DNA from: Vibrio sp. MedPE-SWchi
GTDB lineage: Bacteria; Pseudomonadota; Gammaproteobacteria; Enterobacterales; Vibrionaceae
Length of the DNA stretch: 48,823 nt
Direction of reading: 5' to 3'
Assembly (NCBI GenBank): GCA_001874155.1
Contig: MPDB01000016.1
Location: 1-48,823 of the forward strand
Position numbers and translations under genes: made by a program. Below the pieces are notes generated by a model. That model made no database searches. It was not told the origin of the DNA and worked only from the letters and a program-made list of their open reading frames with translations. Positions 1 to 8,725 of the stretch are shown here, in pieces (positions within the stretch are counted from its first letter, which is position 1; each line of letters begins with the position of its first letter).

Positions 1-94
1 CCACCTGATCCCATGCCGAACTCAGAAGTGAAACGCAGTAGCGCCGATGGTAGTGTGGGGTTTCCCCATGTGAGAGTAGGACATCGCCAGGCTT
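1..94 (+). rRNA. rrf: 5S ribosomal RNA, 5' end cut by window edge
   Basis: The sequence from base 1 matches the internal and 3' part of bacterial 5S rRNA (CCATGCCGAACTCAGAAGTG, GCGCCGATGGTAGTG, then GAGAGTAGGACATCGCCAGG). About 25 bases of the 5' end lie outside the window. A terminator follows directly, and a tRNA and a second 5S gene come next, so this is the distal end of an rRNA operon. The exact 3' end is approximate. Confidence 0.97.
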
Positions 95-102
95 TAAATT
101 TT

Positions 103-131
103 AAAAAGCCCGTTTTGAACGGGCTTTTTTA
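103..131 (+). terminator. Intrinsic terminator between first 5S and tRNA-Thr
   Basis: A GC-rich hairpin (AAAAAGCCCG / CGGGCTTTTTT, short loop) is followed by a T run. It lies between the first 5S gene and tRNA-Thr, so the tRNA and second 5S need read-through, antitermination or their own promoter. Confidence 0.85.
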
Positions 132-154
132 GTCCCTTGGACTTAAAACTATCT

Positions 155-231
155 GCTGATATAGCTCAGCCCGGTAGAGCGCACCCTTGGTAAGGGTGAG
201 GTCCCCAGTTCGAGTCTGGGTATCAGCACCA
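155..231 (+). tRNA. thrV: tRNA-Thr (anticodon GGU)
   Basis: A complete cloverleaf: acceptor GCTGATA pairs with TATCAGC and ends in an encoded CCA. The anticodon arm is CACCC-TTGGTAA-GGGTG with anticodon GGT at 189-191, and the T-arm contains GTTCGAGTC. It resembles Escherichia coli tRNA-Thr(GGU), with a D-loop one base longer. Its place between two 5S genes matches the E. coli rrnD order rrf-thrV-rrf; the symbol is borrowed from there. Confidence 0.97.
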
Positions 232-269
232 GTTTAAAGCTAACGTGAAAACGGTAGTTAACAGATTTT

Positions 270-386
270 CTTGGCGACCATAGCATTGTGGACCCACCTG
301 ATTCCATGCCGAACTCAGAAGTGAAACACAATAGCGCCGATGGTAGTGTGGGGTTTCCCCATGTGAGAGTAGGACATTGCCAGGTT
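270..386 (+). rRNA. rrf: 5S ribosomal RNA, complete second copy
   Basis: A full-length 5S gene: TTGGCGACC at the 5' end pairs with the 3' end (CATTGCCAGG), and the conserved core is identical to the first copy over long blocks. It differs from the first copy in helix positions (AAACACAATAG against AAACGCAGTAG). In this copy the CACAAT segment is matched by ATTGTG on the 5' side, so the helix is preserved. Ends are approximate to a few bases. Confidence 0.96.
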
Positions 387-394
387 CTTATAAT

Positions 395-424
395 AACACC
401 CCAGCCAATGGCTGGGGTGTTTTC
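395..424 (+). terminator. rRNA operon terminator
   Basis: A perfect 12-bp hairpin (AACACCCCAGCC, loop AAT, GGCTGGGGTGTT) followed by TTT closes the rRNA operon. On the minus strand the same stem could also stop transcription from the DUF547 gene. Confidence 0.9.
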
Positions 425-558
425 GTTTCTAGCGTAAGAAATTCGATTTAAGAATTTAAACATGAGTTTTCTCTGTGCGTATTCTCTTTCTTCTTACCAG
501 TAGTTTTATGTTGAGATGATATAAACAGTGCAATGTTGTACCTTTCTGTTTTACATCG

Positions 559-1347
559 CTATTTCTCATTGAGATCCCAATCGTAGTCATACTGAATTTT
601 CCCTTCGAATCCTATCAAATCTTCTCTATAACTAGATAAATGATCGAATAATTCTGTTTTTGTACCAAAGTCAGATTCAAACCATTCATAGATTGAAGAA
701 AGCTGAAGTCTATTGCCTTTCAACTTAGCCCCTTTATCGCTATTGATGTATTCTTTTGCGGCTAGTTCCAGTAATTTCTCGGTGTTATCAGACGTAAAAG
801 CCTGACTTTGTAGGTTTGGGCAACCTAAACTGGCACAGTTGACTGCGTAGTGGGTTCTAGGGTCATTCCAGATGGGGCGAAGTATTCGGTGCTCAATATC
901 GTTTAGAGTTAGCTTCTTTCCATCGACAGTGACAACTTCTTGCCCCCAAGGGCCAAAACTAAAGAAACCACCTATCTTTGTGATCGAGCTTATAGGGTAA
1001 TTGTCTAAGATAATGTCTACGGTCAACGCGTTGTAAAGGTTAACCCAATAAGCATATTGCTCTCGAAGAGCATGCTTTTGAGGCGTTACTGAAGAAAGCA
1101 GTTCGATATAGTCCTCTAGTTTCAACTTGTCTTGATTGGTAACGTCACTATAGCGAAATAGAACGTGCTGCCCATCAACCACTAAGTACGAGTCAAGTAG
1201 TGACTGCCACTCTGCATGAGAAATACTCTGCGTTGATTGTTCATTACTAACATCCCAGTGAGGCCAAAGCTCTGATTTGGGTGCGGCTGACGCTAGCGTT
1301 GAAACAAAGAGGCTCGCTAAGATTAATAGGGAAATTAGTGCTTTCAT
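559..1347 (-). CDS. Exported DUF547-domain protein
   Basis: A 262-residue protein. It begins with a signal peptide (about 22 residues, hydrophobic core LISLLILASLFVSTL, cleavage near ASA-A), so it is expected in the periplasm. The rest fits the DUF547 family (Pfam PF04784): YWVNLYNALTVDIIL near residue 100, then YAVNCASLGCPNL with two cysteines near residue 170. The function of the family is unknown; no catalytic assignment is made. It is a single gene between the rRNA operon terminator and the leu terminator, both facing it, so it is probably transcribed alone. Family assignment is confident from motifs; role is not known. Confidence 0.85.
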   Translation of the reverse strand: MKALISLLILASLFVSTLASAAPKSELWPHWDVSNEQSTQSISHAEWQSLLDSYLVVDGQHVLFRYSDVTNQDKLKLEDYIELLSSVTPQKHALREQYAYWVNLYNALTVDIILDNYPISSITKIGGFFSFGPWGQEVVTVDGKKLTLNDIEHRILRPIWNDPRTHYAVNCASLGCPNLQSQAFTSDNTEKLLELAAKEYINSDKGAKLKGNRLQLSSIYEWFESDFGTKTELFDHLSSYREDLIGFEGKIQYDYDWDLNEK

Positions 1348-1432
1348 AAATACGGTCCAGTTGGATTTAGTAAAGAGACCATATTAGCTCAACTTTTCTT
1401 TCAAATTGGCTGTACCGTTAAGCATTACAGAT

Positions 1433-1464
1433 ATAAAAAAGGCCGGTTTAAAACCAGCCTTTGT
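1433..1464 (-). terminator. leu operon terminator
   Basis: On the minus strand a GGCTGGTTT / AAACCGGCC hairpin (one mismatch) is followed by TTTTTT. It lies 17 bases after the leuD stop codon. Confidence 0.85.
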
Positions 1465-1480
1465 TTCTATTGTTCTAATA

Positions 1481-2083
1481 TCACTTTAGGAAGCTAGGGA
1501 TATTGGCTTCATAAGCTGAGATCTTTTCTTCGTGCTGAAGTGTTAGGCCAATATTATCAAGCCCATTAAGCAGACAGTGACGACGGAAATCATCGATTTC
1601 AAAATCGTACTCTTTACCATTCGCGCGAACTTTCATTGCTTCAAGATCAACCTCAACCTCGGCCCCTTCATTCGCTTCAACAAACTGGAATATCTCATCC
1701 ACTTCTTGCTCGGTAAGGCACACTGGAACCATCTGGTTGTTGATCGAGTTACCGTAAAAAATATCAGCGAAGCTTGGTGCGATCATCGCTTTAATGCCGT
1801 AATCGGCTAGAGCCCAAGGCGCATGTTCACGAGAAGAACCACAACCAAAGTTTTCACGAGCGAGTAAAACAGACGCACCTTTATAGCGAGGCGCATTCAT
1901 CACAAACTCAGGATTTGGCTGCTCACCCGCATCATCAAGAAAGCGCCAGTCGTGAAAAAGGTTCTTACCAAAACCTAAACGCGAGACACGTTGTAGAAAC
2001 TGTTTTGGGATGATGGCATCGGTATCGATGTTGGCCGTGTCTAAAGGAACGACTAGACCAGTATGTTGTTTAAAACCTGACAT
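1481..2083 (-). CDS. leuD: 3-isopropylmalate dehydratase, small subunit
   Basis: A 200-residue protein of normal family length. With LeuC it interconverts 2- and 3-isopropylmalate, the second step specific to leucine synthesis, in the cytoplasm. The swivelling-domain signature [16 protein letters not shown] lies near residues 76-91, and the start [29 protein letters not shown] is split here by me only as the conserved N-terminal region ([19 protein letters not shown]). It is the last gene of leuLABCD, 11 bases after leuC, and a terminator follows at once. The short spacing implies co-translation with leuC. Confidence 0.97.
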   Translation of the reverse strand: MSGFKQHTGLVVPLDTANIDTDAIIPKQFLQRVSRLGFGKNLFHDWRFLDDAGEQPNPEFVMNAPRYKGASVLLARENFGCGSSREHAPWALADYGIKAMIAPSFADIFYGNSINNQMVPVCLTEQEVDEIFQFVEANEGAEVEVDLEAMKVRANGKEYDFEIDDFRRHCLLNGLDNIGLTLQHEEKISAYEANIPSFLK

Positions 2084-2094
2084 ATTTTCGTCTC

Positions 2095-3492
2095 CTATAG
2101 TTCACGAATATCAACAAAATGACCGGCAACAGCAGCGGCAGCCGCCATCGCAGGGCTGACAAGATGCGTTCGACCATCACGGCCTTGACGGCCTTCAAAG
2201 TTTCGGTTTGAGGTTGATGCACAGCGCTCTTGTGGACCTAGTCGGTCATTGTTCATTGCAAGACACATAGAACAACCCGGCAGGCGCCATTCGAAACCCG
2301 CTTCGATGAAAATTTTATCAAGACCTTCTGCCTCAGCTTGGGCTTTCACTTGCTCAGAGCCCGGTACAATTAACGCTTGAACGTGTGATGCAACCTTACG
2401 CCCTTTTGCTACTTCAGCAGCTGCGCGCATGTCTTCAATGCGTGAGTTAGTACAAGAGCCAACGAATACCTTATCGACATTGTAATCTGACAGTGCTTTT
2501 CCTGCTTCTAATCCCATGTAAGCCAGGGCTTTTTTAGCCGATGCCTTCTCTACAGGATCTGCGAAACTTTCTGGAGATGGAATTGGAGAATCAACAGAGA
2601 TGACTTGTCCTGGGTTGGTTCCCCAGGTAACTTGCGGTTTGATGTCAGCAGCGTTTAGTGTCACAACTGCATCAAACTTGGCGTCAGTATCTGTCGCTAG
2701 CGTTTTCCAGTATTCAATTGCGGCATCAAAATCTTCGCCTTGTGGCGAGAACTTACGCCCTTTGATGTAGTCGAAAGTGGTTTCGTCAGGTGCAATTAGG
2801 CCCGCTTTCGCGCCTAGCTCAATCGCCATGTTACATACCGTCATTCGGCCTTCCATAGAAAGGTCTGTTATGGCTTCACCACAGAACTCAACAACGTAGC
2901 CTGTACCGCCAGCTGCGGTTGTTTCACCTATGATGGCAAGAACGATATCTTTTGCGGTAATACCCGCGGCAACCTTGCCTTTCACTTCGATCTTCATCGT
3001 TTTAGCACGCGCTTGTTTCAGCGTTTGAGTGGCTAGAACGTGTTCCACTTCAGACGTACCAATACCGAATGCTAATGAACCGAAAGCACCATGAGTCGCG
3101 GTGTGCGAGTCACCACATACGATAGTCATACCAGGAAGGGTAATGCCTAGCTCTGGTCCCATGACGTGGACAATGCCTTGGTATTTATGGTTTAGATCAT
3201 AAAGGGTCACGCCAAACTCTTCACAGTTCTTAGATAGCGTTTCCATTTGGATACGTGCCATCTCACCAGAAGCCGCGATGTCTTTGGTTTGAGTTGATAC
3301 GTTATGATCCATGGTGGCAAATGTTTTGCTCACTTGGCGAACTTTACGCCCTTTTTCACGCAGACCATCAAACGCTTGTGGTGAGGTCACTTCATGAACT
3401 AAGTGGCGGTCAATATAAAGAATAGGGTTTTCACCCTCAGCAGCTACCGCAACGTGTGCGTCGTAGACTTTTTCGTATAGTGTTTTAGACAT
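2095..3492 (-). CDS. leuC: 3-isopropylmalate dehydratase, large subunit
   Basis: A 465-residue aconitase-family protein, the catalytic partner of LeuD. The three cysteines that hold the 4Fe-4S cluster are in place: C347 in VGSCTNSR, and C407 and C410 in PGCSMC. The substrate-side motif [14 protein letters not shown] is at about residues 125-138. The start follows a good ribosome site (AAGGAAAG) that sits just after two small hairpins in the 93-base leuB-leuC gap. Nothing is truncated. Expression should follow the leucine attenuator upstream of leuA. Confidence 0.98.
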   Translation of the reverse strand: MSKTLYEKVYDAHVAVAAEGENPILYIDRHLVHEVTSPQAFDGLREKGRKVRQVSKTFATMDHNVSTQTKDIAASGEMARIQMETLSKNCEEFGVTLYDLNHKYQGIVHVMGPELGITLPGMTIVCGDSHTATHGAFGSLAFGIGTSEVEHVLATQTLKQARAKTMKIEVKGKVAAGITAKDIVLAIIGETTAAGGTGYVVEFCGEAITDLSMEGRMTVCNMAIELGAKAGLIAPDETTFDYIKGRKFSPQGEDFDAAIEYWKTLATDTDAKFDAVVTLNAADIKPQVTWGTNPGQVISVDSPIPSPESFADPVEKASAKKALAYMGLEAGKALSDYNVDKVFVGSCTNSRIEDMRAAAEVAKGRKVASHVQALIVPGSEQVKAQAEAEGLDKIFIEAGFEWRLPGCSMCLAMNNDRLGPQERCASTSNRNFEGRQGRDGRTHLVSPAMAAAAAVAGHFVDIREL

Positions 3493-3505
3493 TGCTTTCT
3501 TTCCT

Positions 3506-3559
3506 TGGGAGCGTGTTATTCCCAGTGTTTTTATGTGCTACCTATTCGTTAAGTAGCAC
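3506..3559 (-). other. Two intercistronic hairpins between leuB and leuC
   Basis: Reading the transcript, GTGCTAC and GTAGCAC form a perfect 7-bp stem (3535-3559), followed by TGGGA / TCCCA (3506-3524), which ends just before the leuC ribosome site. Neither is followed by a T run, so they are not simple terminators. A role in mRNA stability or in leuC translation is inference. Confidence 0.6.
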
Positions 3560-3585
3560 CATTTAACTGTAATTATTGGAATGGT

Positions 3586-4686
<1,101 letters not shown>

Positions 4687-4707
4687 TTAAATATCTTTGA
4701 TTTGTGT

Positions 4708-4741
4708 TTCTAGCCTAGGTATTGACTGCGCTAGGCTAGAA
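4708..4741 (-). other. Intercistronic 11-bp hairpin between leuA and leuB
   Basis: TTCTAGCCTAG and CTAGGCTAGAA form a perfect 11-bp inverted repeat around a 12-base loop. The stem contains the tetranucleotide CTAG four times, a word usually scarce in enterobacterial-type genomes. No T run follows on the minus strand. It could protect or process the leuA end of the mRNA, or be a protein-binding site. Confidence 0.65.
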
Positions 4742-4761
4742 CGCTTTTATTTGTTTGCGAT

Positions 4762-6309
4762 TTATACGGCTGCGATCTTTTTCTGCTTAATTTCAGCAAT
4801 TTCATCGGCGCGATGGATACTGTTAATTACGTGCAGCAACGCTTGACCAGAGGCTTCTACAATATCGGTTGAGATACCCGTACCGTGGTACTTACGGCCT
4901 TTGTAGTTAGCAATGATATCGGCTTGTCCTAAGCCATCTTCACCTTCGCCTTTTGCGGTCAGGTCAAACTTATCTAGCACAATATCATAACCTGTCACAC
5001 GATAGATACATTGATAAAGTGCATCGACAGGACCGTTACCAACGGCGGCTTCAGAGGTCTCTTTATCCCCACAAAGCATCTTGATACTGGTTGTTGCCAT
5101 CACACTGCCAGATTGAACGCTTAGGTAGTTCAATTTAAAGAAATCGTCTTCTTCTTTAAGGTTAGAGAAGTGCATTAAGGCTTCTAGATCGTAATCGAAA
5201 ACCTGGCCTTTACGGTCGGCTAGCTTCAAGAAATCGTCGTACAGTGCATCTAAGTTATATTCTTCGTCTTTATAACCCATAGCATCCATGTGGCTCTTAA
5301 CAGCAGCACGCCCACTACGGCTAGTAAGGTTTAGTGCTTTATTCTTCAGGCCTATGGACTCTGGTGTCATGATTTCATAGGTGTTTTTATTCTTGATCAT
5401 GCCATCTTGGTGGATGCCAGAGGAGTGGCTGAAGGCATTTGATCCAACAATCGCTTTATTGTCTTGAATTGGCATATTACATAGCTGGCTGACAAGCTTA
5501 CTGGTGCGATGAATCTCATCGTGTTTTAGTCCAGTATGCACGCCTAAGAACTCTTGGCGAGTCTTGATGATCATAGCGATCTCTTCTAGAGAGCAGTTGC
5601 CTGCACGCTCACCAATGCCGTTAATCGTACCTTCGATTTGACGAGCACCCGCTTGCACTGCAGCAATCGAGTTCGCCACCGACATACCTAAGTCATCGTG
5701 ACAGTGCACAGAGATGATCGCCTTGTCGATGTTTGGTACGCGATTAAACAGTGACTGGATAATGCCACCAAACTCATTGGGAACCGTATAACCAACCGTG
5801 TCTGGGATGTTGATGGTGTTTGCACCCGCATTGATGGCGGCTTCGACCATACGGCACAGGTCATCTATTGGTGTACGACCAGCATCTTCACAGGAAAATT
5901 CGACATCATCCGTGTATTTACGAGCGTGCTTAACCGCTTTTACACCCATTTCAACCACATCGTCATAGCTACGACGAAGCTTGTCTTGAACGTGAATCGT
6001 TGACGTTGAGATAAAGGTGTGAATACGAAATGCTTCAGCAACCTTAAGTGCTTCTGCAGCGGCATCGATATCTTTAGGGACAGCGCGAGACAAACCACAG
6101 ATGCGGCTATTTTTGATATGACGAGCAATGGTTTGCACTGACTCAAAATCACCAGGAGAAGACACAGGGAAACCGGCTTCTATCACATCAACACCCAGGC
6201 GTTCGAGTGCGTAAGCAATTTGCAGTTTCTCTTTAACTGTCAAGCTGGCTGACAACGCTTGTTCACCATCACGTAGTGTGGTGTCGAATATAATGACCTG
6301 ATCGTTCAT
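4762..6309 (-). CDS. leuA: 2-isopropylmalate synthase
   Basis: A 515-residue enzyme that condenses acetyl-CoA and 2-oxoisovalerate, the first committed and leucine-inhibited step. It has an N-terminal TIM-barrel catalytic domain ([19 protein letters not shown] at residues 6-24 and [19 protein letters not shown] near residue 200). A C-terminal LeuA regulatory domain follows (about residues 390-510). The ribosome site AAGGAAG lies 7 bases before the ATG. It is the first structural gene after the leuL attenuator. The 2-oxoisovalerate comes from the ilv pathway, whose ilvIH genes lie 11 kb away in this window. Confidence 0.98.
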   Translation of the reverse strand: MNDQVIIFDTTLRDGEQALSASLTVKEKLQIAYALERLGVDVIEAGFPVSSPGDFESVQTIARHIKNSRICGLSRAVPKDIDAAAEALKVAEAFRIHTFISTSTIHVQDKLRRSYDDVVEMGVKAVKHARKYTDDVEFSCEDAGRTPIDDLCRMVEAAINAGANTINIPDTVGYTVPNEFGGIIQSLFNRVPNIDKAIISVHCHDDLGMSVANSIAAVQAGARQIEGTINGIGERAGNCSLEEIAMIIKTRQEFLGVHTGLKHDEIHRTSKLVSQLCNMPIQDNKAIVGSNAFSHSSGIHQDGMIKNKNTYEIMTPESIGLKNKALNLTSRSGRAAVKSHMDAMGYKDEEYNLDALYDDFLKLADRKGQVFDYDLEALMHFSNLKEEDDFFKLNYLSVQSGSVMATTSIKMLCGDKETSEAAVGNGPVDALYQCIYRVTGYDIVLDKFDLTAKGEGEDGLGQADIIANYKGRKYHGTGISTDIVEASGQALLHVINSIHRADEIAEIKQKKIAAV

Positions 6310-6375
6310 GTTTGCTTCCTTAGTGATTAGACGTCTTTTGCGTCAGTTAATCGTTTACTTCTGGTCCATAACTAC

Positions 6376-6406
6376 AAAAAAACCCGCATCTCAGTGCGGG
6401 TTTTTG
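6376..6406 (-). terminator. leu operon attenuator terminator
   Basis: On the minus strand AAAAACCCGCA, a CTGAGA loop and TGCGGGTTTTTTT form a strong hairpin with a T run. It lies 33 bases after the leader peptide stop codon and 67 bases before leuA. This is the classical position for a terminator controlled by ribosome stalling at leucine codons. Confidence 0.92.
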
Positions 6407-6438
6407 GAATTCTTGTGTGGCTATTTTTCTTCCATGAC

Positions 6439-6501
6439 CTACCCGCGTGATGTGTTCACGATAAGGAGGAGGTTGAGCAGGATAGAAAAATGCTTTGTCA
6501 T
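6439..6501 (-). CDS. leuL: leu operon leader peptide
   Basis: A 20-codon reading frame that starts ATG ACA AAG CAT and stops at TAG (6439-6441). Its middle reads I-L-L-N-L-L-L-I, with five leucine codons in a stretch of six residues. It has a GGAAG ribosome site 9 bases upstream. It sits between the probable leu promoter and a T-run terminator ahead of leuA. Scarcity of charged leucyl-tRNA would stall the ribosome here and favour an antiterminator, allowing leuABCD transcription. The mechanism is established for leu operons of related bacteria; the peptide itself is read directly from the sequence. Confidence 0.93.
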   Translation of the reverse strand: MTKHFSILLNLLLIVNTSRG

Positions 6502-6554
6502 TGTTAACTACTTCCGATTAGGAGTTAAAGAAACCACAAAATTAAGTTAACAAA

Positions 6555-6583
6555 TTAGTACCGCACTCACGCTATAAGGTCAA
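6555..6583 (-). promoter_or_regulatory. Probable leuLABCD promoter
   Basis: On the minus strand TTGACC (6583-6578) and TACTAA (6560-6555) are separated by 17 bases. The -35 is good and the -10 is weak. The start point would fall about 45 bases before leuL, a normal leader length. Confidence 0.5.
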
Positions 6584-6644
6584 CCTTTAAGTTGCTTTTT
6601 TATTCATATCGGATCAGTTTCGCGTAATCTTAGATAAATGAACT

Positions 6645-6677
6645 TAATTAATCATTTGTTTAAATATTGATTAATTA
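6645..6677. promoter_or_regulatory. Upstream operator-like inverted repeat of the TetR-RND operon
   Basis: TAATTAATCA (6645-6654) and TGATTAATTA (6668-6677) are perfect inverted repeats 13 bases apart. Between them lies TGTTTAAA, which recurs in the promoter-proximal copy. The element sits between the divergent leu and tetR promoters. The likely ligands are the adjacent TetR-family protein or another regulator; this is inference. Confidence 0.55.
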
Positions 6678-6683
6678 TAGTAC

Positions 6684-6728
6684 TACAGAGGTGTATTTCC
6701 TTCGTCTATAATTAATCAACTGTTTAAT
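6684..6728 (+). promoter_or_regulatory. Promoter and overlapping operator of the TetR-MFP-RND operon
   Basis: A perfect -10 hexamer TATAAT (6707-6712) lies 17 bases after a weak -35 (TACAGA, 6684-6689). It is overlapped by ATTAATCA-AC-TGTTTAAT (6711-6728), an 18-bp near-palindrome with 7 of 8 matching arm positions. The same words occur 64 bases upstream. A repressor bound here would block the polymerase, as expected for autorepression by a TetR protein. Confidence 0.6.
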
Positions 6729-6744
6729 ACTGGTGTAATTCGTT

Positions 6745-7410
6745 ATGGCTCAGGTGAGAAAGGCGGGCAGACCCACTAAGAAAACCGACGCTAGGAAACT
6801 ATTAATCGACAGTGCGAGAGATCTGTTTATCGTTCAAAACTACGACAAAGTCTCAACACGAATGATTGCAGCGAAAGCCGGAGTCAATGTCGCGATGATT
6901 CGCTATTACTTTGGCAGCAAGGAAGGGCTTTTTGAGTCAATGGCGAGAGAGACAGTCGCGCCAATGAAAGAGCAAGTTCAACGCTTGTTCAAAGATATCA
7001 ATCATAAGAACTTTGTCGATTTGATGCGTATCTATTACCAAGAGATGAGCAAAACCCCGAAGTTCCCTCGCTTAGTCGCTCAAGTGATGAGTATGCCGGA
7101 ATCGGAAAGACAACGACGCTTGATGGAAAAAGCACTGATGGAAGTCAGTGGGCCAATGCAAGAAGCCATTTATCATAAGTTAATGGCTGACAATGTAATT
7201 AAGCCAGGCTTTGAACCTGAACTGTGCAAAATGTCTTTTATGAGCTTAATGATTTTTCCGTTTATTGCGCCACAGTCGCTGTTGACGAAACATGGTGTGG
7301 AAGTCAACGAATCCTTCTTAAATCGGCTAATTGAACACAATATCCAACTAATGACCTCAGGCATGTTACTTGAGCCTTCGACCCAACAAGGAAGTCATGA
7401 TGACATTTAA
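6745..7410 (+). CDS. TetR-family transcriptional regulator of the adjacent RND pump
   Basis: A 221-residue DNA-binding protein. The N-terminal TetR helix-turn-helix spans about residues 14-60 (RKLLIDSARDLFIVQNYDKV, then AAKAGVNVAMIRYYFGSKEGLF). The rest is the helical ligand-binding and dimer part. It is the first gene of an operon with a membrane-fusion protein and an RND pump, whose coding region begins before this gene ends. That arrangement is typical of local repressors of efflux operons, and palindromic sequences overlap the -10 box ahead of it. No strong ribosome site is visible before the ATG. The inducer is unknown. Confidence 0.9.
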   Translation: MAQVRKAGRPTKKTDARKLLIDSARDLFIVQNYDKVSTRMIAAKAGVNVAMIRYYFGSKEGLFESMARETVAPMKEQVQRLFKDINHKNFVDLMRIYYQEMSKTPKFPRLVAQVMSMPESERQRRLMEKALMEVSGPMQEAIYHKLMADNVIKPGFEPELCKMSFMSLMIFPFIAPQSLLTKHGVEVNESFLNRLIEHNIQLMTSGMLLEPSTQQGSHDDI

Positions 7411-8725
7411 TCGAAAATTCCTATTCTTTCCAGCGGCATTAATTGGCGTAATCGTGCTCGTGCTAGCGGTGAAAATGAAGCCTGACTTGCCTGTCAAACC
7501 CTCTCAAGATAGAGCCAGATTAGTGGAAACCATTCCTCTCTCCCTAGAGCCTGTCGCGCCTTTGGCTATTGGATTTGGTAAAGTTGCGCCAAAGGTTGAA
7601 TGGAAAGCGATAGCGGAGGTGACTGGCAAGGTAGTCTACCGTCACCCTAAATTACAGAAAGGTCAGGTGTTGCCCGAGGGGACAGAGGTTCTGCGCATTG
7701 ATCCACTGGATTACGAGCTGAAACTGGTTCAGGCGCAGGCGGATTTTAAATCGAGTCAGACTTCATTGGCGAAGCTGAACTTGGATGAGCAAAACCTTAA
7801 ACAGACATTGGCGATTGAAAAGAACCGACTAAAGATCGCAAATACTGAATTAAAGAGAAAGCAAGATCTTCGCAAGAAGGGTCTAACTTCTCAATCAGAT
7901 GTGGATCAACAGCAGCAAAGTAGCCTTTCCCAACAAAAACTGGTGGTCGACATACAGCACCAATTAACGCTAATGCCGGATGAAAGACAGGTGGCAGAAG
8001 CAGTCGTTAGAGTGAATCATGCCAAGGTCCAAGAGGCACAACGACTATTGACCAAAACCGAGATTGTTTTGCCTCAAGATCTGCGCATCGCCGATGTGGC
8101 TATTGAGCAGAATCAAGTCGTGAACCTTCAGCAAGAGATGATCATCGCTCATGGCATTGATGTGATGGAGGTTGAGGCTCAGCTTTCTATCCATGATATG
8201 CAGACGCTCGCGTCCAGTTTAGGGGAGTTTGCTCGTGATGAGTCGGGCGTACCGCAAGTGGACATGACCTTCATTAATGCAACAATCGAACTGAATAGTG
8301 GCAGTTTGTCCGTCGAATGGCCCGCCAAAGTCGCGAGGATCAGTGAAACCGTCGATGTAAATCAAGCAACAGCAGGGGTGATCTTGGAGATCGCTCAAGA
8401 TTATAAAGATCTGACGCCAAAATCGGTTCCCCCTCTGGTCAATGGCATGTTCGTTAAAGCGAGTATCGAAGGGCAGGCGAACCCAAGTTGGTTGATCCCA
8501 GAAAGAGCACTGCACGGCGATCGTATTTATCTGAAGGATAAGCAAGACAGACTGGCAATCAAACAAGTCGAAGTGATGTACCGACGAGATGGGCAGGTTG
8601 TGATACGTGGTGACCTAGAGCAGGGGCAGCGTTTGGTTGTGAATGATCTCTTACCTGCAATAGAAGGGATGCAGTTAAAAGAGCCGAAGGCAGACGCCGA
8701 TAATGATGAGGAGTCTGAGCTATGA
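7400..8725 (+). CDS. RND efflux periplasmic adaptor (membrane-fusion protein)
   Basis: About 441 residues. An N-terminal hydrophobic anchor (FLFFPAALIGVIVLVLAV) has no lipobox cysteine, so the protein is probably held by an uncleaved segment or an ordinary signal rather than as a lipoprotein. The lipoyl-like part (AEVTGKVVYRHPKLQKGQVL) lies near residue 70. A long coiled-coil hairpin rich in Q, K and L follows at about 100-210, then beta-barrel domains. It should link the inner-membrane pump to an outer-membrane channel. Two adjacent ATGs (7397, 7400) are possible; the second has better spacing to AAGGAAG. It overlaps the end of the tetR gene by 11 bases and the pump gene by 4. Confidence 0.92.
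   Translation: MTFNRKFLFFPAALIGVIVLVLAVKMKPDLPVKPSQDRARLVETIPLSLEPVAPLAIGFGKVAPKVEWKAIAEVTGKVVYRHPKLQKGQVLPEGTEVLRIDPLDYELKLVQAQADFKSSQTSLAKLNLDEQNLKQTLAIEKNRLKIANTELKRKQDLRKKGLTSQSDVDQQQQSSLSQQKLVVDIQHQLTLMPDERQVAEAVVRVNHAKVQEAQRLLTKTEIVLPQDLRIADVAIEQNQVVNLQQEMIIAHGIDVMEVEAQLSIHDMQTLASSLGEFARDESGVPQVDMTFINATIELNSGSLSVEWPAKVARISETVDVNQATAGVILEIAQDYKDLTPKSVPPLVNGMFVKASIEGQANPSWLIPERALHGDRIYLKDKQDRLAIKQVEVMYRRDGQVVIRGDLEQGQRLVVNDLLPAIEGMQLKEPKADADNDEESEL

Noticed and set aside
149..463. 104-codon minus-strand frame across tRNA-Thr and the second 5S gene
   Set aside because: It is antisense to structural RNA genes and its sequence follows from their conserved bases.
6308..6550. 80-codon plus-strand frame in the leu leader
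   Set aside because: It is the reverse of the leu leader, attenuator and promoter, which explain the sequence better.
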